This document shows positions 1-5,982 of a DNA stretch of 6,372 nucleotides, piece by piece. The position numbers and the translations under genes are program-made. Position 1 is the stretch's first letter; each line of letters starts with the position of its first letter. Under the pieces are notes generated by a model. The model was not told the DNA's origin. It searched no databases and worked only from the letters and a program-made list of their open reading frames with translations. Source of the stretch: Bacteroidales bacterium (GTDB taxonomy: Bacteria > Bacteroidota > Bacteroidia > Bacteroidales > GCA-2748055); contig JAGLTY010000133.1 in the NCBI GenBank assembly GCA_023135025.1, positions 1 to 6,372 of the forward strand. The letters are read 5' to 3'.

Positions 1-1674
1 GAACTGAGACAGGATCCTGAAAGCAATGCCTCTCCGGGAAAAGCTTACCCCCTGAATGAAGAGCAGCAGGCAGGTTTGGATAAGATCCGGGAACAATTCA
101 CTACCCACCAGGCGGTATTGCTGCATGGTGTTACCTCCAGCGGTAAAACGGAGCTCTATATTCAGCTTATTGATGAAATGCTGGAACAGGGTAAACAGGT
201 ACTCTATATGCTCCCTGAGATTGCACTGACCACCCAGATCATACAACGAATTCGCAGGGTATTTGGTAACAGGGTAGGGGTGTACCACTCCAGGTACAGC
301 GATTCGGACCGGGTCTATGTTTACCGGAACCTTCTGGGACTTACCGACGACGAGACTTATGGTGTTGTGATCGGGGTGCGTTCGGCCATCTTCCTTCCAT
401 TCAAAAACCTGGGACTGGTCATTATCGATGAGGAGCATGAGAATACCTACAAACAACACGATCCTGCTCCCAGGTATCATGCACGTGATACGGTTCAGGT
501 TCTGGCCCTTCATCACAATGCCAGGGTATTGATGGGGACAGCTACCCCATCCTATGAGTCGCTTTATAACGCCCGTACTCAAAAATATGGTTATGTAACC
601 CTCTCTTCACGTTTTGGAGAGGTGGAGCCACCCGAAATCGTACTGGCCGACATTAAAGTGGCCACTAAACGAAAGCAGATGGTCTCTCATTTCACGCCGC
701 AACTGATGGAGGCGATCAAGGCTGCCCTTGCCGCAAAGGAGCAGGTGATTCTTTTTCAGAACCGGAGGGGATTCTCTCACTACATTGTCTGCAATGATTG
801 CAGCCATATTCCAAAATGCGATCGTTGCGATGTGAGCCTGACCTACCATCGTTACAGCGGGAAACTGGAGTGTCACTATTGCGGGCACAAGGAGCCCATG
901 CCCCAGGCGTGTCCATCCTGTGGAGGCACCAACATGACCATGAAGGGATTTGGTACAGAGAAGATCGAAGATGAACTCCCTTTGATATTTGAGGGGATCA
1001 GGGTGGGCCGCCTGGATACTGATACGGCCCGGTCGGTCAACCGGACCCGGACCATGATCAACCAGTTTGAAGAGGGAAAACTGGATCTGCTGATTGGTAC
1101 ACAGATGCTCTCTAAAGGGCTCGATTTCAGTAATGTGACCCTGGTAGGGGTGCTTGATGCGGATCAGATGCTCCATTTTCCCGATTTCAGGGCATTTGAG
1201 CGTAGTTTCCAGTTGATCTCTCAGGTAAGTGGCAGGGCAGGGAGAAGAAAGAAAAGGGGGAAGGTTATTGTACAGACCATGGATCCCGGTCATCCGGTGA
1301 TTCAATATATCAGTAACAGCGACTTCGAGGGCCTCTACGCCGACCAGATGGAGGAGCGTCAGCTCTTTGGCTATCCGCCTTTCAGAAGAATGATCCGGAT
1401 TAACTTCCGGCATAAGATTCCCTCTATTTTGGATGGTGCCACAGATCTGACTGCACGTGAATTAAAAAAAATCTTTTCCAGCCGGGTGCTGGGTCCACAG
1501 TACCCTCCCGTCAGGAAGACCCACAACACTTTTCAGAAGCAGATCATTCTGAAGATCGAAAGGGAGGCTTCCTATGAGCGGGCCAAGGAGTTATTGAAGG
1601 AGGTTCTAAACGGGCTTTCCGGAAACGAGGTGTTTCGTTCGGTCCGGATCTCTGTGGATGTGGATCCTTATTGA
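1..1674 (+). CDS. priA: Primosomal replication restart helicase PriA (5'-truncated by window edge)
   Basis: PriA is a 3'-to-5' superfamily 2 DNA helicase that recognises stalled or collapsed forks and reloads the replicative helicase. The frame is open from base 1, so the start and the N-terminal DNA-binding region (probably over 200 residues) lie outside; 557 residues are visible. Counting from base 1, they hold a PriA-type entry (LNEEQQAG), the Walker A motif GVTSSGKT (43-50), motif II DEEH (143-146), GTATPS (179-184), and a zinc-binding insert with all eight cysteines in four CxxC pairs (264/267, 273/276, 291/294, 304/307). Then follow GTQMLSKGLDF and motif VI QVSGRAGR (408-415). An intact zinc insert and helicase motifs argue for a working protein. 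It ends in TGA 38 bases before the heptose kinase. The TTG at 76 is an internal leucine codon, not a start. The family call is very secure. Confidence 0.97.
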   Translation, partial: ELRQDPESNASPGKAYPLNEEQQAGLDKIREQFTTHQAVLLHGVTSSGKTELYIQLIDEMLEQGKQVLYMLPEIALTTQIIQRIRRVFGNRVGVYHSRYSDSDRVYVYRNLLGLTDDETYGVVIGVRSAIFLPFKNLGLVIIDEEHENTYKQHDPAPRYHARDTVQVLALHHNARVLMGTATPSYESLYNARTQKYGYVTLSSRFGEVEPPEIVLADIKVATKRKQMVSHFTPQLMEAIKAALAAKEQVILFQNRRGFSHYIVCNDCSHIPKCDRCDVSLTYHRYSGKLECHYCGHKEPMPQACPSCGGTNMTMKGFGTEKIEDELPLIFEGIRVGRLDTDTARSVNRTRTMINQFEEGKLDLLIGTQMLSKGLDFSNVTLVGVLDADQMLHFPDFRAFERSFQLISQVSGRAGRRKKRGKVIVQTMDPGHPVIQYISNSDFEGLYADQMEERQLFGYPPFRRMIRINFRHKIPSILDGATDLTARELKKIFSSRVLGPQYPPVRKTHNTFQKQIILKIEREASYERAKELLKEVLNGLSGNEVFRSVRISVDVDPY

Positions 1675-1685
1675 CGATAAAAGTT

Positions 1686-1693
1686 TATCTTTG
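1686..1693 (+). promoter_or_regulatory. Bacteroidetes -7 promoter element for the heptose kinase gene
   Basis: TATCTTTG matches the Bacteroidetes primary sigma factor -7 consensus TAnnTTTG exactly. It lies in the gap between priA and the kinase, 19 bases before the ATG at 1713. No good -33 TTTG was found at normal spacing. Its position favours the ATG at 1713 over the upstream TTG as the kinase start. Confidence 0.6.
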
Positions 1694-1712
1694 CCCAGAT
1701 TTATTCCAAGCC

Positions 1713-2717
1713 ATGTTTGAGTCCACCGATTTCGAGTACGTATTTGACCAGTTTACCAACCAGAAAGTGTTGATCATTGGAGATGTAATGATCGATACTT
1801 ACCTGTGGGGGAGTGTGGGGCGTGTATCCCCGGAAGCACCAGTGCCCGTTGTTTCCGGCGTGATCGAGGAAAACCGTCTTGGGGGAGCAGCCAATGTGGC
1901 CCTGAATATCAAGGCCCTGGGGGCGGTACCTATCCTCTGTTCTGTCATTGGTGATGACGACCGGGGTAAACTGATCCTGGAGTTGATGGAGGAGCAGCTT
2001 CTGTCCGATATCGGCCTGGTGGTTGACAATCACCGGGTGACCACACAGAAAACCAGGATCATCAGCGGAAGCCAGCATTTGCTACGGGTGGATGAGGAGA
2101 TGGATATATTCCTGAATAGAAGGGTACAGGATGAATTTCTTGAACTGATTTCGAGTCTGCTCGAGAGCGGTGGAATCGATGCCATTATCATGCAGGATTA
2201 TGATAAGGGTGTATTGACCCCCAGGGTGATCTCGGAAGTGATCAGTGTCGCTGAAAGGGTTGCAGTGCCGGTCATGGTCGATCCAAAATTCAGGAGCTTT
2301 GATCTCTATAGAAAGGTGAAGCTTTTTAAGCCCAATTTCAAGGAGCTGGTGAAGGGACTGGACCTGGATATCAAGAAGAGAGAGATAGAGAAACTTTCTG
2401 AAGCTGTTCAGAAATTTCAGAAGAGACAGCAGATCGATAATCTGCTGGTTACCCTCAGTGATCAGGGCGTACTGACCTCCGGAGAAGGGGAGCATGTGCA
2501 TATTCCGGCTGTAGCAAGAGAGATTACAGATGTTTCCGGTGCTGGTGATACAGTGATTGCAGTAGCTTCCCTCTTCCTGATAGCGGGCCTTCCGCCTGCT
2601 GAAGTGGCTGCTGTTTCCAATCTGGCCGGCGGACTGGTGTGTGAAAAAGCAGGAGTGGTTCCCGTCAGTTCAGAGAAGTTGCTGGATGAGTGCAACGAGC
2701 ACTTTAAAAGTTCATAA
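1713..2717 (+). CDS. hldE: D-glycero-D-manno-heptose-7-phosphate kinase (PfkB family, kinase domain only)
   Basis: Predicted to phosphorylate D-glycero-D-manno-heptose 7-phosphate at C1 with ATP, giving the 1,7-bisphosphate on the way to ADP-heptose for surface glycans. The 334-residue protein has the RfaE/HldE kinase signature: GDVMIDTYLWG near 23-33, GRVSPEAPVPV at 36-46, the glycine pair in GGAANVA at 57-63, VDPK at 189-192, KPN at 206-208, and the PfkB catalytic loop DVSGAGDTV at 273-281, whose Asp279 is the predicted base. The nucleotidyltransferase half of the E. coli bifunctional HldE is absent, so that step must be encoded elsewhere; HldA-type or rfaE1 naming would fit equally well. 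The ATG at 1713 is preferred because a TTG at 1671 would overlap priA and start upstream of the likely promoter. The exact sugar substrate is inferred from family, not shown. Confidence 0.9.
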   Translation: MFESTDFEYVFDQFTNQKVLIIGDVMIDTYLWGSVGRVSPEAPVPVVSGVIEENRLGGAANVALNIKALGAVPILCSVIGDDDRGKLILELMEEQLLSDIGLVVDNHRVTTQKTRIISGSQHLLRVDEEMDIFLNRRVQDEFLELISSLLESGGIDAIIMQDYDKGVLTPRVISEVISVAERVAVPVMVDPKFRSFDLYRKVKLFKPNFKELVKGLDLDIKKREIEKLSEAVQKFQKRQQIDNLLVTLSDQGVLTSGEGEHVHIPAVAREITDVSGAGDTVIAVASLFLIAGLPPAEVAAVSNLAGGLVCEKAGVVPVSSEKLLDECNEHFKSS

Positions 2718-2725
2718 AGTTTTGG

Positions 2726-2733
2726 TATTTTTG
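2726..2733 (+). promoter_or_regulatory. Bacteroidetes -7 promoter element for tRNA-Pro
   Basis: TATTTTTG matches TAnnTTTG exactly and ends 10 bases before the first base of the tRNA, the expected distance for a transcript starting just ahead of it. No clear -33 TTTG is present; the region overlaps the end of the kinase gene. Confidence 0.55.
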
Positions 2734-2743
2734 CCATCCAATT

Positions 2744-2817
2744 CGGGGTATAGCGCAGCCCGGTAGCGCGCGTCGTTCGGGACGACGAGGTCGTGGGTTC
2801 AAATCCCGCTACCCCGA
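2744..2817 (+). tRNA. tRNA-Pro, anticodon CGG
   Basis: A full cloverleaf can be folded by eye. The acceptor stem CGGGGTA pairs with TACCCCG with discriminator A at 2817; the D stem is GCGC/GCGC with the GG of the D loop; the anticodon stem CGTCG/CGACG encloses TTCGGGA, giving anticodon CGG, which reads the proline codon CCG; the T arm is GTGGG-TTCAAAT-CCCGC with one T-G wobble. CCA is not encoded (CTA follows), so the end is added after transcription. It lies 26 bases after the kinase gene with its own promoter-like element. The DNA changes character right after it, so its 3' end is a likely attachment site of the element to the right. Confidence 0.97.
2798..2817 (+). other. Candidate attL core (3' end of tRNA-Pro)
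   Basis: The T loop and 3' acceptor strand of a tRNA gene are a classic tyrosine-integrase target. Core genes end here and AT-rich, repeat-rich accessory DNA begins. Neither the matching attR copy nor an integrase lies within the window, so this is an inference from position only. Confidence 0.4.
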
Positions 2818-2830
2818 CTAATAGATTTTC

Positions 2831-2870
2831 AAACCTCTGTAAGTCAGTTTCTTGCAGGGGTTTAATTTTG
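2831..2870 (+). terminator. Intrinsic terminator after tRNA-Pro
   Basis: AAACCTCTGTAAG (2831-2843) pairs over all 13 positions (two G-T wobbles) with CTTGCAGGGGTTT (2851-2863) around a 7-base loop, and the stem runs into a T-rich tail (TTTAATTTT). It starts 14 bases after the tRNA and is well placed to end that transcript. The A-rich left arm also gives it some ability to work on the other strand. Confidence 0.8.
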
Positions 2871-2890
2871 AGTGGTAATAAAAGTGGTAA
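2871..2890 (+). repeat. AGTGGTAA direct repeat beside the tRNA
   Basis: AGTGGTAA occurs at 2871-2878 and again at 2883-2890, a 12-base period. Closely spaced short repeats just inside the element end could be integrase arm-type sites, but no integrase is visible to match them with. Confidence 0.35.
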
Positions 2891-3087
2891 AAAATTCACT
2901 CTCTTTCTCTTCCCGGTCGCCAGCAAAGAATCCCATGTATTTCTAAATACAGTGATTCTCCGAAAAGTCACACCACATAAAGTGTTTACGTGATTTTTTT
3001 CTCCTAATCGTTTGTTTCCCGGCTGTATAAGATTCCTTAACAGGATATTAGAAAGACAATAGCAGGGTTTTCATGCTTTGCTTTAAA

Positions 3088-3119
3088 TGTACCATAATGT
3101 GGGTTTATGTGTACCATAA
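3088..3119 (+). repeat. Two TGTACCATAA direct repeats, 22-base period
   Basis: TGTACCATAA is present exactly at 3088-3097 and 3110-3119. The starts are 22 bases apart, about two helical turns, so a protein bound at both would sit on the same face. This is iteron-like, or a regulator site; only two copies were found. Confidence 0.5.
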
Positions 3120-3121
3120 CT

Positions 3122-3196
3122 CCCCCCGATGGGGGTCTGGGTAGTAACCCTCCGGCATGATCCCCGGTCACTGTGGGTATAACACTCGTATCCGGG
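3122..3196. repeat. GC-rich cluster of short inverted repeats
   Basis: Within 75 bases lie CCCCC-GAT-GGGGG (3123-3135), GGGT-AGTA-ACCC (3139-3150), and CCCGG (3163-3167) with CCGGG (3192-3196), the last enclosing GTG...CAC. The patch is more GC-rich than the DNA around it. It could fold as RNA or as single-stranded DNA; its role is unknown. Confidence 0.4.
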
Positions 3197-3286
3197 ACTT
3201 TGAAATTACAAACCGGTAGTACTATCATATGCTTGCCGTGCCCCCATCCATATTTCCTGTGTGGGGTGAGATTGACCAGACTGGAA

Positions 3287-3315
3287 ATTATAAAATACTG
3301 TAAAATATTATAAAA
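3287..3315. repeat. AT-rich patch with repeated ATTATAAAA
   Basis: ATTATAAAA occurs at 3287-3295 and 3307-3315, with a related TGTAAAA at 3299-3305 between them, roughly a 10-base rhythm. Such patches are typical of easily melted DNA at origins and promoters. This is a suggestion from composition only. Confidence 0.35.
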
Positions 3316-3369
3316 GAGCGTGTTAGAATTTTCTCAAAAATCAACTATTTATTATTGACTACGACTTGA

Positions 3370-3426
3370 TGACTAAAGGGTGCATCAATCCGGAATTGGT
3401 GCGATGCCCCTTTATCACCACGTGGT
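3370..3426. repeat. Large imperfect hairpin plus abutting palindrome, candidate rolling-circle origin
   Basis: TAAAGGG-T-GCATC (3374-3386) pairs with GATGCCCCTTTA (3403-3414) with one bulged T. The outer TGA/TCA extends the stem to 3370-3417, and the loop itself contains CAAT...ATTG (around CCGGA). The perfect palindrome ACCACGTGGT (3417-3426) follows directly. Cruciform-forming repeats close to an initiator gene are the usual form of a double-strand origin for rolling-circle replication. No T tail follows and no gene ends here, so a terminator is unlikely. The nick site cannot be named by eye. Confidence 0.5.
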
Positions 3427-3453
3427 CGGAAAAAATAATTTTAAGGTCGTGAT

Positions 3454-3485
3454 GTCACAAAGTGTGTCAAAGAGCGGCACAAAAG
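3454..3485 (+). repeat. Short CAAAG-type direct repeats before rep
   Basis: GTCACAAAG (3454), GTCAAAG (3466) and GCACAAAAG (3477) follow each other at 11-12 base steps. They are imperfect and short. They may be binding repeats for Rep or a regulator, next to the hairpin and ahead of the leader ORF. Confidence 0.3.
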
Positions 3486-3495
3486 AAGTCGAGTC

Positions 3496-3552
3496 ATGAA
3501 AAAGTTAATGTTAGCAATGCTGGCTTGTGGAGGGTCAGCACATGGATTCTAA
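3496..3552 (+). CDS. Possible 18-residue leader peptide overlapping the rep start
   Basis: ATG at 3496 opens the frame MKKLMLAMLACGGSAHGF and stops with TAA at 3550-3552, 11 bases inside the rep gene in another frame. It contains the GGAGG of rep and the rep ATG, so ribosomes translating it would melt and then reach the rep start: the geometry of translational coupling. The peptide looks like the front of a signal sequence (KK followed by a hydrophobic run and a cysteine) but is too short to be a secreted protein or a proper lipoprotein. It could also be chance or the remnant of a broken gene. Recognised by layout only. Confidence 0.3.
   Translation: MKKLMLAMLACGGSAHGF
3529..3533 (+). promoter_or_regulatory. 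Shine-Dalgarno sequence deciding the rep start
   Basis: GGAGG lies 8 bases before the ATG at 3542. Strong Shine-Dalgarno sequences are rare in Bacteroidetes, and none is seen before the core genes here. It favours the ATG at 3542 over the in-frame GTG at 3527, which would place the motif inside the coding region. Confidence 0.6.
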
Positions 3553-4900
3553 AATCGTTAAGAAGTTTTTAAATTCCACACCGCAATCAATCAGAACATA
3601 CACTGGAATTAGAAATTGGGAAAATAAGTCCCAATCGTACCTGAAAACCGTATATAATAACAATACGGTCTTACCCCACGATAAGCATGCAGTATACTGG
3701 TTGGATAAACTCCACATTGGATTTAGAATTAACAGTAGACAGAATATGCTGAAATATGAAATGCTCTATGATCAGAATAAGCAATATGATCTTTCTGATT
3801 TCATTACCATCATTCCCAACAAGAGATCAGGTAAATTTTACCATATTTCATTTGCAATTGTTGTTGAGGATGTACATGCCGGATATCTTCACATGGTACA
3901 CACAAAGAGAAAGCAACAGTGTTTGCTGGAAATTGACAACAGGGTATTGTATTGCCAATCCCCTTTATGGATCATCTCCTGTATATATCTTATAGCACGA
4001 GCATTTGACCTGCATTTTAACAACATCTCAAAGATCGAAGTTGCAAGGGATTCTTTGGAGAACACATACCGGAAATTATCTGAAGTATATTACCATTCCA
4101 ATCGTTGTAATGAATATATCCACGAATTAACCGGGGATGAACCCCGGTACTATTATTCAAACAGGGTAGAGATAACGGATTTTACTGACAAGAATGACCC
4201 TTCCAAAGGAACGTTTATTTTTGGCAGTAATAACAGCAATACCATACTAAGGGTCTACAACAAATCAAAGGAAATCCGGGACAAGGATTGGAAGAAAAAG
4301 TATATCCATGAACAGCATATTGATCTTCTTGGTGGTTCAGGGGATGTTTATCGAACTGAGATCGCTGCCCGGTCATCTGCATTTTGTAAAACTGGTATTT
4401 TAGGGCGGGAGTATGCTGATTTAACCCGGTTATTCGATAGAAGTGAATTACCGTCCATCTTTTTCAGGATGCTCAGTGACAAACTCACCTTTAAAGACCT
4501 TTCAACCAAACACTGGAACAAATCCGGGAATCAGAAATTTGATTATGTTAGGATCATTCCTGTACCGGATACAGTGCAGATGGTGAAAATGAGTGCTAAG
4601 GCAACCAGTAAACGTTTTAAACATGAAGAGCATATTAACAAGGTAAAGTTCATGATCAACCAATATCTGGATGGTGATATTGGATTCTCTTTTCTGGTTG
4701 ATTATATCATAAGGGGGGTGAGAAAGAATAGCACATCATCCGGGGATTTTAGAAAGGCATCCAAGGTTGTTTTTAGAAATCACCGGAATAAGGTCACGGC
4801 AAGGGATCGTGACAGGTTAAACCTTCTGATCTATGCCATGGAGAAGGGTGTAACTGCTTTAAAGATGGTGAAAACCAAAGCATTTTTTGGATTACTATAG
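3542..4900 (+). CDS. Probable rolling-circle replication initiator (Rep_trans-like)
   Basis: A 452-residue, lysine- and arginine-rich protein with no signal peptide or membrane segment. It resembles the replication initiation factor (Rep_trans) family of plasmids, filamentous phages and integrative elements, which nick one strand at an origin and start rolling-circle copying. The supporting pattern is, in order, a hydrophobic strand ending in an acidic residue (SKIEVARD, 163-170), the TFIFGS...ILRVYNKSKE block (224-244), and VYRTEIAAR (269-277), matching the family's 'GS...RxYdK.xE' and 'RxE' elements. Tyr239 in RVYNK is one candidate nucleophile, but the active tyrosine cannot be fixed by eye. 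The N-terminal 100 and C-terminal 90 residues are not recognised. The gene is AT-richer than priA, preceded by hairpins and repeats, and convergent with the minus-strand effector gene. A mobilization relaxase of the related MobT type is the main alternative. Confidence 0.65.
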   Translation: MDSKIVKKFLNSTPQSIRTYTGIRNWENKSQSYLKTVYNNNTVLPHDKHAVYWLDKLHIGFRINSRQNMLKYEMLYDQNKQYDLSDFITIIPNKRSGKFYHISFAIVVEDVHAGYLHMVHTKRKQQCLLEIDNRVLYCQSPLWIISCIYLIARAFDLHFNNISKIEVARDSLENTYRKLSEVYYHSNRCNEYIHELTGDEPRYYYSNRVEITDFTDKNDPSKGTFIFGSNNSNTILRVYNKSKEIRDKDWKKKYIHEQHIDLLGGSGDVYRTEIAARSSAFCKTGILGREYADLTRLFDRSELPSIFFRMLSDKLTFKDLSTKHWNKSGNQKFDYVRIIPVPDTVQMVKMSAKATSKRFKHEEHINKVKFMINQYLDGDIGFSFLVDYIIRGVRKNSTSSGDFRKASKVVFRNHRNKVTARDRDRLNLLIYAMEKGVTALKMVKTKAFFGLL

Positions 4901-4909
4901 ATCATTGTG

Positions 4910-4938
4910 CCAGGCCTGGACGTTGGCGGGAGCCAACG
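4910..4938. repeat. Two adjacent palindromes between convergent genes
   Basis: CCAGGCCTGG (4910-4919) is a perfect 10-base palindrome. One base later CGTTGGC-GGGA-GCCAACG (4921-4938) forms a perfect 7-bp stem with a 4-base loop, and CAGG at 4942-4945 can also pair with CCTG at 4915-4918. Neither strand has a T run after the stem, so a classical intrinsic terminator is doubtful, though a two-way transcription block between the converging genes is possible. Single-strand origin, packaging or nicking hairpin are other options. Confidence 0.6.
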
Positions 4939-4989
4939 GATCAGGCAGACACTATTAAATGATTATTTTGTATTGTATCGTTGAGGACG

Positions 4990-5946
4990 CTAAACTATCC
5001 ATGCTTGGATTTTGTCCTCCAGCATGGTCCTTAGTTGGGTCAGCTCTTCGTAAACGATATGGGAATAGTGATTGGTATCAAAATGGGAATCTTCAAAATC
5101 TTCTTTCTCACACATGTATATAACTTGCTTTCCCATGCCTAAAGCAAAACCTGCTTCGAAATATACACCATGTCTTTGTTTCGTGAAGTCTGCAACAAGG
5201 AATTTGCTACTTCGAATCTTCCCGATAATTGCATCATTTATGGTGAGATCACTATCAACATGAATCTCATCTATAATGAGTGGCTTATACCCACATTTTG
5301 ATATGGTTTGTTTGATGGCATCCCTTTTATTTTTTTGGGAATCATCAAACCACATGGCAATAAAACAGTTATTTGATTTTGCACCCTCTTCCTGAAGTCC
5401 GATAACGTATTCAAGACCCTTATATGTGATTTTAATATCTGTGCCATCCGGTCCATTAAGAGAAGATATGTCGATAAATGTTATAAAACCATACTCCTTC
5501 AAAGTACTCAAATAGAAGTAGTATTCTTTTTGGTTTTTAAAATACAGCCTATTCAATAGAAAATCATGGTCAACTCTTTTCCGAAGATCAATTGATGAAC
5601 CTTCATACTCCTGCAAAGAGTGGATGAAAAGTAGAAGTTCATCTAACTTTTCTTTTGGGGTTGTTGGAATAATGGCTTCATCAATTATCTTCTCCAGTTT
5701 CTTATTGCTATAGTGTACACTCTCTTCATGAAATGGGAAAATCCCATTGATAATTAAGCCTTTCAGTATATACTTGTTCTTCTCAACTTTTTCGGAGTTG
5801 CTATGGTTAGAATTAAACTCGCAGAAGTATGCAACACCATTATATTCGGTTGAATATTCAATAGCATCCTTGCCGCCACCCTTATTCCTTACTGGAGCAT
5901 CAGTTATAAAGCATTTATCTACTTCTCTTCCCATTCCCATAGTCAT
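4990..5946 (-). CDS. wHTH plus nucleoside deoxyribosyltransferase-like (DRHyd) protein, candidate effector
   Basis: A 318-residue soluble protein. Residues about 190-318 carry the nucleoside 2-deoxyribosyltransferase/DRHyd fold, related in shape to TIR domains: CFIAMWFDDS (194-203) as first strand and loop, VADFT (251-255), then GVYFEAGFALGMGKQVIY (260-277). Asp253 and Glu264 fit the conserved D...ExGxA active-site pair, and HFDTNHYSHIVYE (288-300) closes the domain. Enzymes of this superfamily attack the N-glycosidic bond of nucleosides or nucleotides; some occur in anti-phage and other conflict systems. Residues about 95-185 look like a winged helix (LSTLKEYGFITF, then IKITYKGLEYV). The first 90 residues, beginning around CFITDAPV, are unrecognised. 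ATG 5946 is followed by in-frame ATGs at 5940 and 5934, so the start may shift slightly. It lies 36 bases after the XRE gene. Its substrate, and whether it is a toxin, a defence protein or a housekeeping salvage enzyme, are unknown. Confidence 0.75.
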   Translation of the reverse strand: MTMGMGREVDKCFITDAPVRNKGGGKDAIEYSTEYNGVAYFCEFNSNHSNSEKVEKNKYILKGLIINGIFPFHEESVHYSNKKLEKIIDEAIIPTTPKEKLDELLLFIHSLQEYEGSSIDLRKRVDHDFLLNRLYFKNQKEYYFYLSTLKEYGFITFIDISSLNGPDGTDIKITYKGLEYVIGLQEEGAKSNNCFIAMWFDDSQKNKRDAIKQTISKCGYKPLIIDEIHVDSDLTINDAIIGKIRSSKFLVADFTKQRHGVYFEAGFALGMGKQVIYMCEKEDFEDSHFDTNHYSHIVYEELTQLRTMLEDKIQAWIV

Positions 5947-5962
5947 AATTGTTGGTGTAGTG

Positions 5963-5970
5963 TAAAGATA
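5963..5970 (-). promoter_or_regulatory. Weak internal -7-like element before the effector gene
   Basis: On the minus strand this reads TATCTTTA, one mismatch from TAnnTTTG, ending 16 bases before the effector ATG. No -33 element was found at the usual distance. It may give the effector some expression apart from the XRE promoter. Confidence 0.25.
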
Positions 5971-5982
5971 AATATATCATAG

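Larger units (their letters stand above)
2864..3541. other. Long non-coding stretch with repeats and possible origin
   Basis: No convincing long gene is seen on either strand here; the open frames are short, lack family features and run through repeats. In order the stretch holds AGTGGTAA repeats (2871-2890), a T7 run at 2994-3000 with no strong stem before it, two TGTACCATAA boxes (3088-3119), a local GC-rich cluster of inverted repeats (3122-3196), an AT-rich patch with repeated TATAAAA (3287-3315), a large imperfect hairpin (3370-3417) joined to the palindrome ACCACGTGGT (3417-3426), and short CAAAG repeats (3454-3485). This density of repeats upstream of an initiator gene suggests a replication origin and control region. 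An unrecognised small RNA cannot be excluded. Confidence 0.5.

Noticed and set aside
607..1413. 268-residue minus-strand open frame inside priA
   Set aside because: Fully antisense to a conserved helicase region with all motifs present; its sequence shows no recognisable domain.
1671..1712. TTG at 1671 as start of the heptose kinase
   Set aside because: It would overlap the priA stop, precede the TAnnTTTG element and add residues not typical of the family; ATG 1713 fits better.
2462..2971. 169-residue minus-strand open frame containing a GFEPTTSSS-like stretch
   Set aside because: It is read through the reverse strand of tRNA-Pro; this peptide is a well-known false translation of tRNA genes, and the frame also shadows the kinase gene.
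2793..2993. 66-residue plus-strand open frame starting in the tRNA
   Set aside because: It begins inside the tRNA, runs through its terminator and shows no family features.
2957..3000. Possible terminator ending in a T7 run
   Set aside because: Only 3-4 bp stems with poor geometry can be drawn before the T run, and no gene ends nearby.
3037..3228. 63-residue minus-strand open frame in the non-coding stretch
   Set aside because: It runs through direct and inverted repeats, and has no recognisable domain and no promoter or ribosome site that I can see.
3527..3541. GTG at 3527 as start of rep
   Set aside because: The GGAGG at 3529-3533 is correctly spaced for ATG 3542 and would lie inside the coding region if GTG were used.
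2864..3541. CRISPR array or long tandem repeat in the gene-free region
   Set aside because: The repeats are only two or three short copies with no regular spacers.
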